A DNA stretch of 64,000 bases from CAWATZ01 sp963784995. Lineage in GTDB: Bacteria > Planctomycetota > Planctomycetia > Gemmatales > Gemmataceae. Positions 55,536 to 64,000 of the stretch are shown in pieces (the stretch's first letter is position 1; every line of letters begins with the position of its first letter). Under the pieces are notes generated by a model, which was not told the origin of the DNA, did not search any database, and worked only from the letters and a program-made list of their open reading frames with translations. The stretch is from positions 806,001-870,000 of the forward strand of contig CAWATZ010000003.1 of the NCBI GenBank assembly GCA_963784995.1. The letters are read 5' to 3'. The position numbers were made by a program, and so were the translations under genes.

Positions 55536-56909
55536 TCAGGCCATAATCTCCTTGACCACGTTGCCCTTCACGTCGGTCAGGCGCATCTCCCGACCGCTGT
55601 AGCGATAGGTCAGTTTCTCGTGGTTCAGCCCGAGCAAGTGCAGGATGGTCGCATGGAAGTCGTGGATGGGCATCTTGCCTTCCACCGCTTCGTAGCCGTA
55701 CTCGTCGGTCTGCCCGTAGGACAGGCCCGCCTTGACGCCGCCGCCGGCCAACCACATCGTATAGCCCCGGTTGTTGTGGTCCCGACCGTTGCCGTTCTGG
55801 GCATAGGGGGTCCGGCCAAACTCGCCGCCCCAGATCACCAAAGTGTCCTTCAGGAGCCCCCGCGTTTCCAGGTCCGCCAGCAAGCCCGCAATCGGCAGAT
55901 CGATCGACGAGCAGTTACGCGGCAGGGCCTCGCGCAGGTTCTGGTGATGGTCCCATCCCGGAGAGCAAACCTCCACAAAGCGGACGCCCGCCTCGACAAA
56001 GCGGCGAGCCAGCAAGCATTGCCGGCCAAAGTCCTCGGTGGTCCGATCGTCGATGCCGTAGCGCTTCTTGGTGGCGGCCGACTCGCCGGACAGGTCCATC
56101 AGTTTCGGCACGGCCGCCTGCATGCGGAAGGCCAGCTCGTACGATTCGATCAGCCCTTCCACGCCCGGGTTGACCTCGTCGCGCTCCAGGGTGTTGCGGT
56201 TGAGCGACTGGATAAAGTCGAGCTGGGCGCGCTGGGCCTCGACCGGCTGGCGGGGGTTGGCGATGTTGCTGATGGCCGCGGTGGCGACGGGCCGGCGCGA
56301 GACGCCGATGGGAGTGCCCTGGTAGAAGGCCGGCAGGAAGGCGCTGCCGTAGTTGGCCGGTCCGCCCAGGCCGGGCGGGGGGCTGATCGAGATAAAGCCG
56401 GGCAGGTTGTCGTTCTCGGTGCCCAGGCCGTAGAGCGTCCAGGAGCCCAGCGACGGCCGTTTGAACTGGAAGCTGCCGGTGTGCAGCATGGCGAACGCCT
56501 GCGGATGGGCCGGCACGTCGGTCTGCATGCCGCGCAGGAAGCAGAGCTTGTCCACCTGCCTGGCCACCTCGGGGAACAGCTCGGACACCCACTGCCCGCT
56601 CTGGCCGTGCTGCTTGAACGACCACGGCGAGCCCAGCAGCGTCGAGAAGGCAAAGCGGCCCTTGCCCAGCGGCTTGCCTGTGTCCTTGTTCAGCTTCGGC
56701 TTGCAGTCGAAGGTGTCCACGTGCGACGGAGCGCCTTCCATGCACAGGAAGATCACCCGTTTCGCCCGGGGAGCGAAGTGCGGCTGTTTAGGGGCCAGCG
56801 GGTTGCGGCCCTTCTCGGCGGCCTGCGCGGCCAGGCCGGCAAAGGCCAGGTAACCAAAACCGGAGACGGACGTCTTCAGCAGCAGACGCCGGGAAATGGT
56901 CGGGAACAT
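55536..56909 (-). CDS. DUF1501 (sulfatase-like) protein with Tat-type signal
   Basis: A 457-residue protein. The N-terminus ISRRLLLKTSVSGFGYLAFA has a twin-Arg signal-like pattern and an Ala-rich segment. The DUF1501 domain follows with RVIFLCMEGAPSHVDTFDCK, WVSELFPEVARQVDKLCFLR, and later AGVRFVEVCSPGWDHHQN, LVIWGGEFGRTPYAQNGNGR, DHNNRGYTMWLAGGGVKAG, FHATILHLLGLNHEKLTYRY. In planctomycetes this gene almost always pairs with a cytochrome/DUF1553 gene, as here. It lies in the alkaline-phosphatase superfamily; activity is unknown. Confidence 0.95.
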   Translation of the reverse strand: MFPTISRRLLLKTSVSGFGYLAFAGLAAQAAEKGRNPLAPKQPHFAPRAKRVIFLCMEGAPSHVDTFDCKPKLNKDTGKPLGKGRFAFSTLLGSPWSFKQHGQSGQWVSELFPEVARQVDKLCFLRGMQTDVPAHPQAFAMLHTGSFQFKRPSLGSWTLYGLGTENDNLPGFISISPPPGLGGPANYGSAFLPAFYQGTPIGVSRRPVATAAISNIANPRQPVEAQRAQLDFIQSLNRNTLERDEVNPGVEGLIESYELAFRMQAAVPKLMDLSGESAATKKRYGIDDRTTEDFGRQCLLARRFVEAGVRFVEVCSPGWDHHQNLREALPRNCSSIDLPIAGLLADLETRGLLKDTLVIWGGEFGRTPYAQNGNGRDHNNRGYTMWLAGGGVKAGLSYGQTDEYGYEAVEGKMPIHDFHATILHLLGLNHEKLTYRYSGREMRLTDVKGNVVKEIMA

Positions 56910-56920
56910 GCGAACTCCCT

Positions 56921-56964
56921 CCCAGGGCGATGCCCTGGGCTATCCTGTTGCGCCCCTTCGGGGC
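56921..56964. repeat. Half copy of palindromic repeat, family A
   Basis: Exactly one 44-base arm (CCCAGGGCGATGCCCTGGGC to CCTTCGGGGC) without its partner. Its last base is the final base of the DUF1553 gene stop codon, so the arm lies flush against the coding region. Confidence 0.85.
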
Positions 56965-59400
56965 TAGTTCCGATACAAAAAGTCCGCGCTGGCGAAGAAC
57001 GCCTGGCACAGCGCCGTCCAGGCGGCCCGCGGGCTTGCCTTGCCCGCCGCACCGAGCGTCTTGACGTACTGGCTCAAAAACCGCTGGGCCTGCTCGACCT
57101 CGTGCTCGGCTGCCGGCCGGCCAAAGAACAGGCGATAGCCGTAGCGAATCCGCTCGGGGTCGCTGTCGCTGTGGGCCAGCAGCCGGTCGGCGGCCGCTTC
57201 CGCCTGCCGCAGCACCAGCGGGACTGTTGAGCAGGAACAGGGCCTGGGCGGGGATGGTGGTGCTGGCCCGCTCGCCGGTCACCAGGCTCGGCTCGGCAAA
57301 GTCGAACAGGGCCAGCGCCTCGGGCACCTGGTCGCGGATCACCGGCAGATAGACCGAGCGAGCCCGGATGCGGTTGCTATCCGCCAGCAGGAAGCGTGCG
57401 AAGCCGGCCGGGCCTTCGCCAACCCGGGCCACGACTGAGCCCAGCGGCGGTTTCGTGTCCAGCTGGCCGCTCACCGCCAGGATGCTGTCGCGCACCGCCT
57501 CGGCGTCCAGCCGGCGGCGGCTCTGCCGCCACGCCAGGGCGTTGTCCGGATCGATCTCGTAGCTGGCCGGGTCGCGGTTGGAACCCAGCTGATAGACCCG
57601 GCTCAGGACGATCTGGCGGATGGTCTTCTTGATCGACCAGCCATTGTCCATGAACGACACCGCCAGGGAATCGAGCAGGGCCTGGTTGCTGGGCTTCTGG
57701 CCGGCAGCGCCGAAGTTGTCGGGCGTGACCACGATCCCCCGACCGAGCAGGTGCAGCCAGATCCGATTGACCATGACCCGGGCCGTCAGCGGGTTGTCCC
57801 GCGAGGCCAGGAACTCGGCCAGCTCGCGCCGGCCGCTGCCGTCCTTGACAACTGGCTGCTGGGTGGTCAGCACCTGGGGGAAGCCTCGGGGCACCGTCTC
57901 GCCCGGCTTGTCCAGTTCGCCGCGGACGTAGAGCTTGCTGTCCGTGGTGTAAAAGCGATCGCGGACGCCCATCGCCTGCAGCTTGGGCGTGCCATTGCTC
58001 TCGAAACTGCTCAGCCGGGCCTCGGCCCGCTGCATCTCGATGCGCAGCCGCAGCGCCTTCATGAGGTTGTTCTGGCGCTCCTGCATGGTCATGCCGCGCA
58101 GTTCCTTGAAGGCCTCATCGCGCTGTTTCTGCAGGCGTTCCCGGGCCTCTTGCGGCAGCGGCTCGACGGCCACCGGCACGCCGGCGCCGCTGGGCAGCGT
58201 GAGCAGCGATGCCGGCTGAGCGTTCTGGATCAGCTGGACCGTGCCGTAGCAGGTTTCGGTGCTGCGGAAGATGCCGGACAGGGCGTAGTAATCCTTCTGC
58301 GGGATTGGATCGAACTTGTGATCGTGACAGCGTGCGCAGGCCGCCGTCAGCCCCTGGAACGCCTGGAAGGTGGCGTCGATCTGCTCGTCGGCCACGTCCA
58401 GCAGGAACTGCTGCCGGTTGCGTTCGTTGAGCTGCTTGGTCCCGATGGCCAGGAAACCGGTCGCGATCAGCAGTTCCGCTTTCTGCCTGTCGCTGTCGGC
58501 CGGCAGCAGGTCGCCGGCCAGCTGTTCCTTGAGGAAGCGGTCGTAAGGCTTGTCGCTGTTGAACGCGGCGATGACGTAGTCGCGGTAGCGCCAGGCGTTG
58601 GGATAGGCGAAGTTCACCTGCAGGCCCGTCGATTCGGCAAAGCGCACGACGTCCAGCCAGTGCCGGCCCCAGCGCTCGCCGAAGTGCGGCGACGCCAGCA
58701 AGCGCTCCACCACCGCTTCAAAAGCCGCTTGCGGCTTCGCCTGCCACTCCTTGACAAACGCCTCGACCTCCTCCGGCGTCGGCGGCAGACCGATCAGGTC
58801 GAAATACAAACGGCGGATCAGGGTATGCGGATCGGCGTCGCCGACCGGCTTCAGCCCCCTGGCCTCCAGCCCGGCCAGCACAAAGCGATCGATGTCGCTG
58901 CGCGGCCAGGTTGTCGCCTTGACGGCTGGCGGAGCGCTCTTCGCCGGCGGCTGGAAGGCCCAGTAGTGCCGGCCCTTTTCGACGTCGATCTCCTGCTTGA
59001 CCACCTGAGCGGCACCATCGCGCGGATCGGCAGCGCCATTGCGGACCCAGCGCTCAAAGTCGGCGATGACCTCGTCGGCCAGTTTCTTGGCCGGCATCTT
59101 GAGTTCGCCCTGGTGGCGGATCGCCTTGAGCAGCAGGCTGTTGTTGTCACCGGGAATGACGGCTGGTCCGGTTTCGCCGCCCTTGCGGACGCCATCCCGC
59201 GTGTCCAGCACCAGACCGCCCTTGATCTTCTCGGACTGGGCCGAGTGGCACTTGTAGCAGTTCTGCACCAGCACCGGCCGGATCTTCTTCTCGAAGAAGG
59301 CGGTCTCTTCCGCTGAAGCGGGCCGCTCCTGGGCGGCCTGCACCCAGCCTGCCAGCGCACCCAGCAACAGCAAACCCAGCACTGCGGAAAGCCTGAACAT
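56964..59400 (-). CDS. Planctomycete cytochrome c-DUF1549-DUF1553 protein (frameshifted)
   Basis: About 811 residues when restored. ATG 59400 begins a signal peptide (MFRLSAVLGLLLLGALAGWV). A cytochrome-like domain with CYKCHS (about 48-53) follows, then DUF1549 (IDRFVLAGLEARGLKPVGDA, RRLYFDLIGLPPTPEEVEAF) with a second CARCH, and DUF1553 (LAEFLASRDNPLTARVMVNR, WLHLLGRGIVVTPDNFGAAG). At 57220-57222 one C too many shifts the frame; the tail resumes as LVLRQAEAAADRLLAHSDSD to the stop at 56964. It may take part in periplasmic electron transfer with the DUF1501 partner, but the reaction is unknown. Confidence 0.9.
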
Positions 59401-59534
59401 GCCTGCGGTACTCCTGCGAGTCGGGAAACGAGGGCCCTGCCACCATACAACGCACAAGCCGGCTGTTCTTTACAGGTCGGACCGTACATTGTTTAAACCC
59501 GCCAACCGCAGCGGGGTAACGATCCGCTCTCTGA

Positions 59535-59609
59535 AAGGCGAGCGGCGCGGCGTCAGCCCGCCGGTGGAGGGCGTCCCCACCGGCGGGCTGACGCCGCGCC
59601 GCTCGCCTT
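59535..59609. repeat. Palindromic repeat, family B, copy 3
   Basis: Two perfect 33-base arms (59535-59567 and 59577-59609) around 9 bases; the arm starts AAGGCGAGCGGCGCGGCGTC. The most symmetrical copy of the family. Confidence 0.9.
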
Positions 59610-59623
59610 GCCGTCAGGGCCTC

Positions 59624-61423
59624 TCACGGGCGCGGTTCTTTGGATTCGTTCTTCAGCAATTCCTCGATCGTTGCCTCCGTCCATTGCCGGCTGCCCACCA
59701 CCCTGGCCCGCAGCCGGCCTTCGCCATCGATCAGGAATGTCGCCGGCAGCACGGCCGCATCGAAGCGGACCGCGGCCATGCCGGATCGGTCCACCCAGAC
59801 GGGCAGCCGCTGCACGTGCTGCCGGGCAATCTCCTGCACCCGGCTCAGGTCATGCTCGTCGGCACAGACACAGAGGACCTCCACGCCGCGCTTCTGGAGC
59901 CGGTCGGCCAGCCGTTCAATGTCGGGCAGCTCCGCCAGGCACGCCGGACAGGTTGTCCCCCAGAAATGAACCAGCACCCGTCTTGCCGCGCAGCCCGGCC
60001 AGGGTCACGCGCCGGCCGTCGCTGCCGGACAGGTCAAGGGCCGGCGCGGACGAGCGCTGCGCTACTGCTGTCTTTGCTGGAACCGGCCGGCGGACGCACA
60101 CCACGCTCTTGCCCGCCTCGGTGAGTTCGTTCCAGACGACGAACACCGCGCCGTCCGGCCCCACGGCGAGCGAGGGGTTGACCTGGAACGCCCCCTCACG
60201 CGGGGCGACGGCCTGGGCCGGGCGGAACGTGTCGCCGTTGTCGTCCGAGCAAGCGTGGAAGATGGCCCTGCTTCCCGCAGGCGTGGCGTGGTGGTGCTGG
60301 CCGTGGGCCTTGGATTGTTGCCGGGGGCGTTTCGCCCTGGCTGTTGTCCCAGACGGCGTGCAGTCGGCCGGCCCGCGCCGCCAGCCGCGGATGGCCCTGC
60401 TCGCCGGCCGTCTCCGGCTGCAGCTCGCGGAAGGTGAACCGCAGTTCGCTCAGACCGGAGCTGGCGAGATAGAGCCGGCGCCGGCCGGTGGACGCATCCA
60501 TCCACAGGCACGTCAAGCGCTCGCCGCTGATCGCCAGGGCCGGGCCATCGTGCGGACAGCCCGGAATCCGCCAGCGCTCCGGGGTCACGGCCACCGACGG
60601 CTCGAAGCCGCGGCCGGCCGGCTGCCCGGCTGACTCGGATGTCGCGGTAATCGTCGTTGTTGTCGCGGAACGCCACGAAGGTCGTCCCATCCCCGGCGCG
60701 GACCACGGCCGCGTCACAGCAGGGACAGATCCCCTCGCCGGTCGGCCGGGAGTGGACCAGTTGCTCCGGCTGGAACCGGTCTCCGCCCGGCTGCGACAAG
60801 CTGCAGAAGGGCAGCTGCGCCTTGCTGCGATTGTCGAGCCAGGCACAGGCCAGCACGCCATCGGGGCCAACCGACAGGGCGGTGAAGCCCGGCCGGCCGG
60901 CCTTGTCGCCGTGAACCGCGACGGGAGCCGAGAAGGTCTTGCCGCCATCGTCGGACCAGGCGGTCTGAAAGACCACCCGCGGCCCACCGGCCACCGCTTC
61001 CGTCCAGGCAAGATGGATGCGGTTGCCGTGGGCCGTCAGGCGCGGCACCACGCTCGAAGTGCGCATCACTTCCTTGCCCTTCGACCGGGACACGTAGCGA
61101 TACACCGGCACCTTGCGGAAAGGCACCGGGCTGGCGAAGGTCTTGCCGCCATTTTCGGAGTGGGCCAGCCAGAGCCTGCGCTCCGTCTCGCTGACCTCGG
61201 CGGCCCAGGCCACCACGACCCGACCCTGATCGTCCACGGCGACGGCGGGGGTTTCCCGATCGAGTTTGGCGTCCGCCAGGGACAGCGGAAAGCGGTGAAC
61301 GACGGGCGTCGGCCCACTGGCCTTGTCCGACGGCGGGGAGTGGTTGAAGGAAAAGGCGACCCAGCCCACGGCCAAGCTGCCGAGGCCGATGGTCAGGATG
61401 AGCGGGACAAGGAGACGGTTCAT
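59624..61423 (-). CDS. BNR/sialidase-like propeller with C-terminal TlpA-type thioredoxin domain (multiple frameshifts)
   Basis: About 598 residues when restored. ATG 61423 (MNRLLVPLILTIGLGSLAVG) opens a membrane anchor or signal, then BNR-type Asp boxes recur (AHSENGGKTFASPV, WSDDGGKTFSAPV, SDDNGDTFRPAQ) in a sialidase-like propeller. Frame breaks occur at about 60615, 60270 and 59977; with one base removed at each, a single reading frame results. The C-terminal domain is thioredoxin/TlpA-like: LVHFWGTTCPACLAELPDIE with CPAC active site, then LPATFLIDGEGRL. A propeller joined to a thioredoxin domain is unusual. It is probably periplasmic. Confidence 0.75.
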
Positions 61424-61446
61424 CGCGGTCCTCGAAGTTGATTTAA

Positions 61447-61530
61447 GTAGGACGGCTCTCCCGAGCCGTCTGAAGTAGGACGGCTCTCCTGAGCCGTCCT
61501 GCGGAAAGACGGCTCGGGAGAGCCGTCCTG
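61447..61530. repeat. Palindromic repeat, family C, complex copy
   Basis: Three consecutive units related to GTAGGACGGCTCTCC...GAGCCGTCCTGC, two in one orientation and one in the other (61447-61470, 61475-61501, about 61506-61530). It resembles the copy at 24507 and may arise from repeated insertion or duplication at the same site. Confidence 0.8.
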
Positions 61531-61538
61531 CGTGTCGT

Positions 61539-62531
61539 TCAATACGCCCCGACCGTGTCATTGCCGGCCCGGGTCGCCAGTGCTTGCCAGGTGGTCATGC
61601 TCACACTGTTGGTGATGAAATGGACGCTGCCGTCACAGAACAGCACGTTGACCCCGTTGACGTGCCGGCTGCGGGCCGTCTTCAGTCCGTAATTGTTGGC
61701 GCTGTTGAGGCAGTCGAGCGTCGCGGAGTTCGGCAGTTGCCAGTGGTTGTACGCGGTCGAGAGGTAGCCGCCGTTGATCCAGCGGTCGCCGCGCTGGCCG
61801 GTGTAGGTCGTGGTCGAGGCGCAGGTGCCGGGGTCCATGGCGCTGCCGGAAATGTCGATCGCCACCGCCAGCGGATCGATGGTCGCCGGGGCCGGCGACA
61901 GGCCCGCCAGGCCGCTGCCGTACACCGACTCGCTGAAGGCCGCCGTGTTCGAGGTGCCGTCCGTGATGCTGTTGAAATTGATCGGCCCGCCGGGAAGGAG
62001 GAGGAAGACGCCATTGCTGGTGACGTAATCGCCGTTGACGTTGCTGTTGCCGCTATCGACGACGTTACTGGTGCCCGTCCCGGTGCAGGAGACGTAATTG
62101 GTGCCGCCGAAGGTGACCCCCGCGACGGCACCGTTGCCGCCCGGCACCGAGCCAAAATCACTGGGACAGGAGTAGACCGGCACGGCCGTCGCGGCGGGGA
62201 CGGCGTTGACGCCCTTGTAGGTGGAGGTCGCCCCGTTGGCCCCGGTGAAGTCGATGAGCTGATACAGGATCTGCTGTTCGACGTAGGGCAGCAGGTGGGC
62301 ATGGGGCGAGAAGGCCAGCGGATAGGGATCACGGGCCTCGGGGAAGAAGCCGGTGGCCTCCTGGTAGGCGTGCAGGGCGATGCCGATCTGTTTGAGGTTG
62401 CTGGTGCATTTCATCCGGCTGGCGGCCTCGCGCACCTTCTGCACGGCAGGCAGCAGCAGGCCGATCAGGATGGCGATGATGGCAATCACCACCAAAAGCT
62501 CGATCAGGGTAAAGGCGGAACGTCGGGACAT
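61539..62531 (-). CDS. DUF1559 pseudopilin-like protein
   Basis: A 330-residue protein. The N-terminus MSRRSAFTLIELLVVIAIIA carries a type IV prepilin signal: cleavage before FTLIELL, with Glu at position five. The DUF1559 domain has LLLPAVQKVREAASRMKCTS, NLKQIGIALHAYQEATGFFP and the C-terminal HVNGVNVLFCDGSVHFITNS motif (H-x9-DGS). It occurs in large paralogous families in planctomycetes, with unknown role, possibly in the outer surface. The ATG is well placed; promoter not seen. Confidence 0.95.
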   Translation of the reverse strand: MSRRSAFTLIELLVVIAIIAILIGLLLPAVQKVREAASRMKCTSNLKQIGIALHAYQEATGFFPEARDPYPLAFSPHAHLLPYVEQQILYQLIDFTGANGATSTYKGVNAVPAATAVPVYSCPSDFGSVPGGNGAVAGVTFGGTNYVSCTGTGTSNVVDSGNSNVNGDYVTSNGVFLLLPGGPINFNSITDGTSNTAAFSESVYGSGLAGLSPAPATIDPLAVAIDISGSAMDPGTCASTTTYTGQRGDRWINGGYLSTAYNHWQLPNSATLDCLNSANNYGLKTARSRHVNGVNVLFCDGSVHFITNSVSMTTWQALATRAGNDTVGAY

Positions 62532-62634
62532 GCTGTCCTCTCCAATCTCTCACGGGTCCAGGTGGGCGCACCGCGAACCGATCCGGGCGGGATCGTCCGT
62601 CCGGGAGAGCGCAAGCAGCGGTGCGCGGCCGGGC

Positions 62635-63414
62635 CTATCCAGGACGCAGTCCCGGCGGGCCGGCAAGAATTCGCCAGTTGAAGCGTTCGCGGAATGCCGA
62701 TCGCGTCAGCAAGCGGTGGACCGGGGAGGAGGAGCAGGCGGAGTGGTGGGGCGGACGGCAGTATGTTGCTGCAAAGGGGTGAGCCAGGCGACGGGAGCGA
62801 GGACGGTTTCCAGTCCAGGGGCGGAGCGGGCAGCGACTCGGCCGCGAGGCTGATCCACAAGAGGTTGCCGCCCTTGCACTTGAGCGCGGCTGAGCCGACG
62901 AAGAAGGCGACCGCGGACACACGATCTCCAGGGTGGCCCGCCCCCAACCCAGGGCGTGCCCTGGGCTATCGTGTTGCGCCCCTTCGGGGCTGTTGGCTGT
63001 TGTCTTCCGCCCCGAAGGGGCGCAACAGGATAGCCCAGGGCAGCGCCCTGGGTTGGGGGCGGTCTCAGCGGCTTCCCGTTTGGCACAGCAACAGCACGTC
63101 GGAGCGTCGCTCGGCGTTTCGGCTTCTTCGCTGCTGGAAGGCCGCTCCGCGGAAGCGGGCGGCTGAACGTTGTTGGCACGTGCCCAGGCCAGGCGTTCTT
63201 CCGGAGTGAAGCAGCAGCAGCTGGCCCAGAACTGCTCGGCGGTCTGGCAGCCGCAGGAGCGGTACTGACAGGGGAAGGGCTGATCGCTCTTCTTCAGGGT
63301 GGGCACGGGCAGCGGCAGACCCAGCGTGACGGCGAAGTACGAGACGAACGCCAGCACGGCACAGGTCCTGTGTCGCGTTGTGGGTCTGTCTTGCTGTCGT
63401 CGGGTCGAAACCAT
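62635..63414 (-). CDS. Cys-rich exported protein interrupted by a family A palindrome
   Basis: Starts at ATG 63414. Signal or membrane segment TCAVLAFVSYFAVTLGLPLP, then DQPFPCQYRSCGCQTAEQFW, ASCCCFTPEERLAWARANNV and CCCCAKREAAETAP, a pattern seen in planctomycete proteins of unknown function. The palindrome at 62948-63052 lies in the middle. The frame runs through it to 62635, but family-like sequence after it (VSAVAFFVGSAALKCKGGNL, LLWISLAAESLPAPPLDWKP) is in another frame, which reads on to 62504 and would overlap the DUF1559 start. The insertion therefore probably changed the C-terminus. The family assignment is from memory and tentative. Confidence 0.55.
   Translation of the reverse strand: MVSTRRQQDRPTTRHRTCAVLAFVSYFAVTLGLPLPVPTLKKSDQPFPCQYRSCGCQTAEQFWASCCCFTPEERLAWARANNVQPPASAERPSSSEEAETPSDAPTCCCCAKREAAETAPNPGRCPGLSCCAPSGRKTTANSPEGAQHDSPGHALGWGRATLEIVCPRSPSSSAQPRSSARAATSCGSASRPSRCPLRPWTGNRPRSRRLAHPFAATYCRPPHHSACSSSPVHRLLTRSAFRERFNWRILAGPPGLRPG
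62948..63052. repeat. Long palindromic repeat, family A, copy 4 (within a gene)
   Basis: Arms at 62948-62990 and 63009-63052; the left arm lacks one base (CCCAGGGCGTGCCCTGGGC). The symmetry continues outward for about ten bases (CGCCCCCAA / TTGGGGGCG). It is inside the Cys-rich protein gene. Confidence 0.9.
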
Positions 63415-63471
63415 GATGCTGTGATGGTTCGGGTGGTAGGAAGCGATTACATCCTAGCGAATCGCAAGGAG

Positions 63472-63500
63472 TTGACCAGAGGTAGCGCGTTTTCTTATCG
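63472..63500 (+). promoter_or_regulatory. Candidate promoter of the right-edge gene
   Basis: TTGACC at 63472-63477, 17 bases, TTATCG at 63495-63500, about 50 bases before the ATG at 63549. The -10 element is weak. Confidence 0.3.
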
Positions 63501-63548
63501 TAATGGGCAAGTCGGTCCGCAGTTGGTTTGGCGAAGAGGGAAACGCCG

Positions 63549-64000
63549 ATGAGCGTCTGGTTCGTCTACCGCTGTCCCTACCTTGGTCCCACGGAGAAGC
63601 ACGTCAAGCGCTTCCCCGACGCAACGTTGCTGGACTGGTTCCGCCGCATCTGGCGGCCGATTCCGTACGACAAGGAGGCCTGGGCGTACGCCGAGGAATT
63701 GCTGGGCTGCGAGGTTTACTCGTTCGGCAGCATGTTTGTGAGCATTGCCGAATCCGGCAGGCAACCGCCCGAGACGATGGAAGACGCCGTCGGTGCAGTC
63801 AGCGCGATGTACACCAACGAGATCCTGCATGGCCCGCACGTCGTACAGGTGCTGACCGATGACGACGAGCTGGACATGGCCTGGTTTCTGCTGGACGATC
63901 AGTTCCTGGCCGAGCATCCGGGCCTGGCGACGTTCCTCCTGACCGAAGACTGGAAACTGCCCGCAGAGATTGGCCCCGGCGGCTTCACCACGAACGAGCC
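63549..64000 (+). CDS. Hypothetical protein, N-terminal part (runs off right edge)
   Basis: An open frame of at least 150 residues from ATG 63549 with GGGAAA upstream. It begins MSVWFVYRCPYLGPTEKHVK and includes DATLLDWFRRIWRPIPYDKE, LLGCEVYSFGSMFVSIAESG and VLTDDDELDMAWFLLDDQFL. There is no signal peptide or recognised family. The composition (acidic, Trp-rich) suggests a soluble cytoplasmic protein. It is divergent from the Cys-rich gene. Confidence 0.7.
   Translation, partial: MSVWFVYRCPYLGPTEKHVKRFPDATLLDWFRRIWRPIPYDKEAWAYAEELLGCEVYSFGSMFVSIAESGRQPPETMEDAVGAVSAMYTNEILHGPHVVQVLTDDDELDMAWFLLDDQFLAEHPGLATFLLTEDWKLPAEIGPGGFTTNE

Noticed and set aside
57751..59316. Plus-strand open frame of 521 residues within the DUF1553 gene
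   Set aside because: Antisense shadow caused by high G+C; the minus strand has conserved domains.

Overview
The window looks like chromosomal DNA from a planctomycete, most likely of the Gemmataceae type (an inference from gene content). The markers are a DUF1501 / cytochrome-DUF1549-DUF1553 pair, a DUF1559 pseudopilin-like protein, a BBP7-type barrel protein, WD40 proteins with a HEAT-like N-terminus, giant-protein N-termini with an LEQLEDR motif, and a very high G+C content. No rRNA, tRNA, CRISPR array, integrase or transposase was seen. Both ends cut through genes.

Layout. (1) 1-9.8 kb: a minus-strand tandem array of six WD40 paralogues, each behind a near-identical promoter/leader cassette. 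The array is interrupted by a PD-(D/E)XK-type nuclease gene, which has captured one of these cassettes, and by a plus-strand DNA methyltransferase with zinc-ribbon cysteines. (2) 10-12.7 kb: small regulators (HTH, CBS pair, STAS) and a GAF histidine kinase. (3) 13-17.4 kb: a bacterial actin with a membrane-anchored, proline-rich partner, then a polytopic membrane protein. (4) 18-28 kb: a Tad/Flp pilus locus with four Flp-like pilin paralogues, prepilin peptidase, TadE, CpaB, TadG, CpaF ATPase, TadB and TadC. (5) 28-38.5 kb: surface-glycan genes (methyltransferase-glycosyltransferase fusions, FkbM-type methyltransferases, GT4 enzymes) around a BBP7-type outer-membrane protein. (6) 38.8-45.7 kb: four secreted repeat proteins, three of them close paralogues with a shared C-terminus. 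(7) 46-51.2 kb: proline-rich and Gly/Met-rich exported proteins, a TadD-like TPR lipoprotein and a secretin, probably the outer-membrane part of the Tad machine. (8) 51.6-64 kb: YjbQ, an SDR dehydrogenase, small exported proteins, the DUF1501/DUF1553 pair, a BNR-repeat/TlpA fusion, DUF1559 and a Cys-rich protein.

Two features run across the whole window. First, at least eight unrelated families of long, nearly perfect inverted repeats sit between genes, and two copies lie inside reading frames. Second, about a dozen genes carry a single frameshift, nearly always one base in a short G/C run with well-conserved sequence on both sides. This pattern suggests sequencing indels rather than gene decay, so these genes are annotated as single units with the break position stated.

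Functionally, the pilus, glycan and adhesin-like blocks fit together as a cell-surface and attachment island. The WD40/nuclease/methylase block is the least understood part and the best candidate for an undescribed system.
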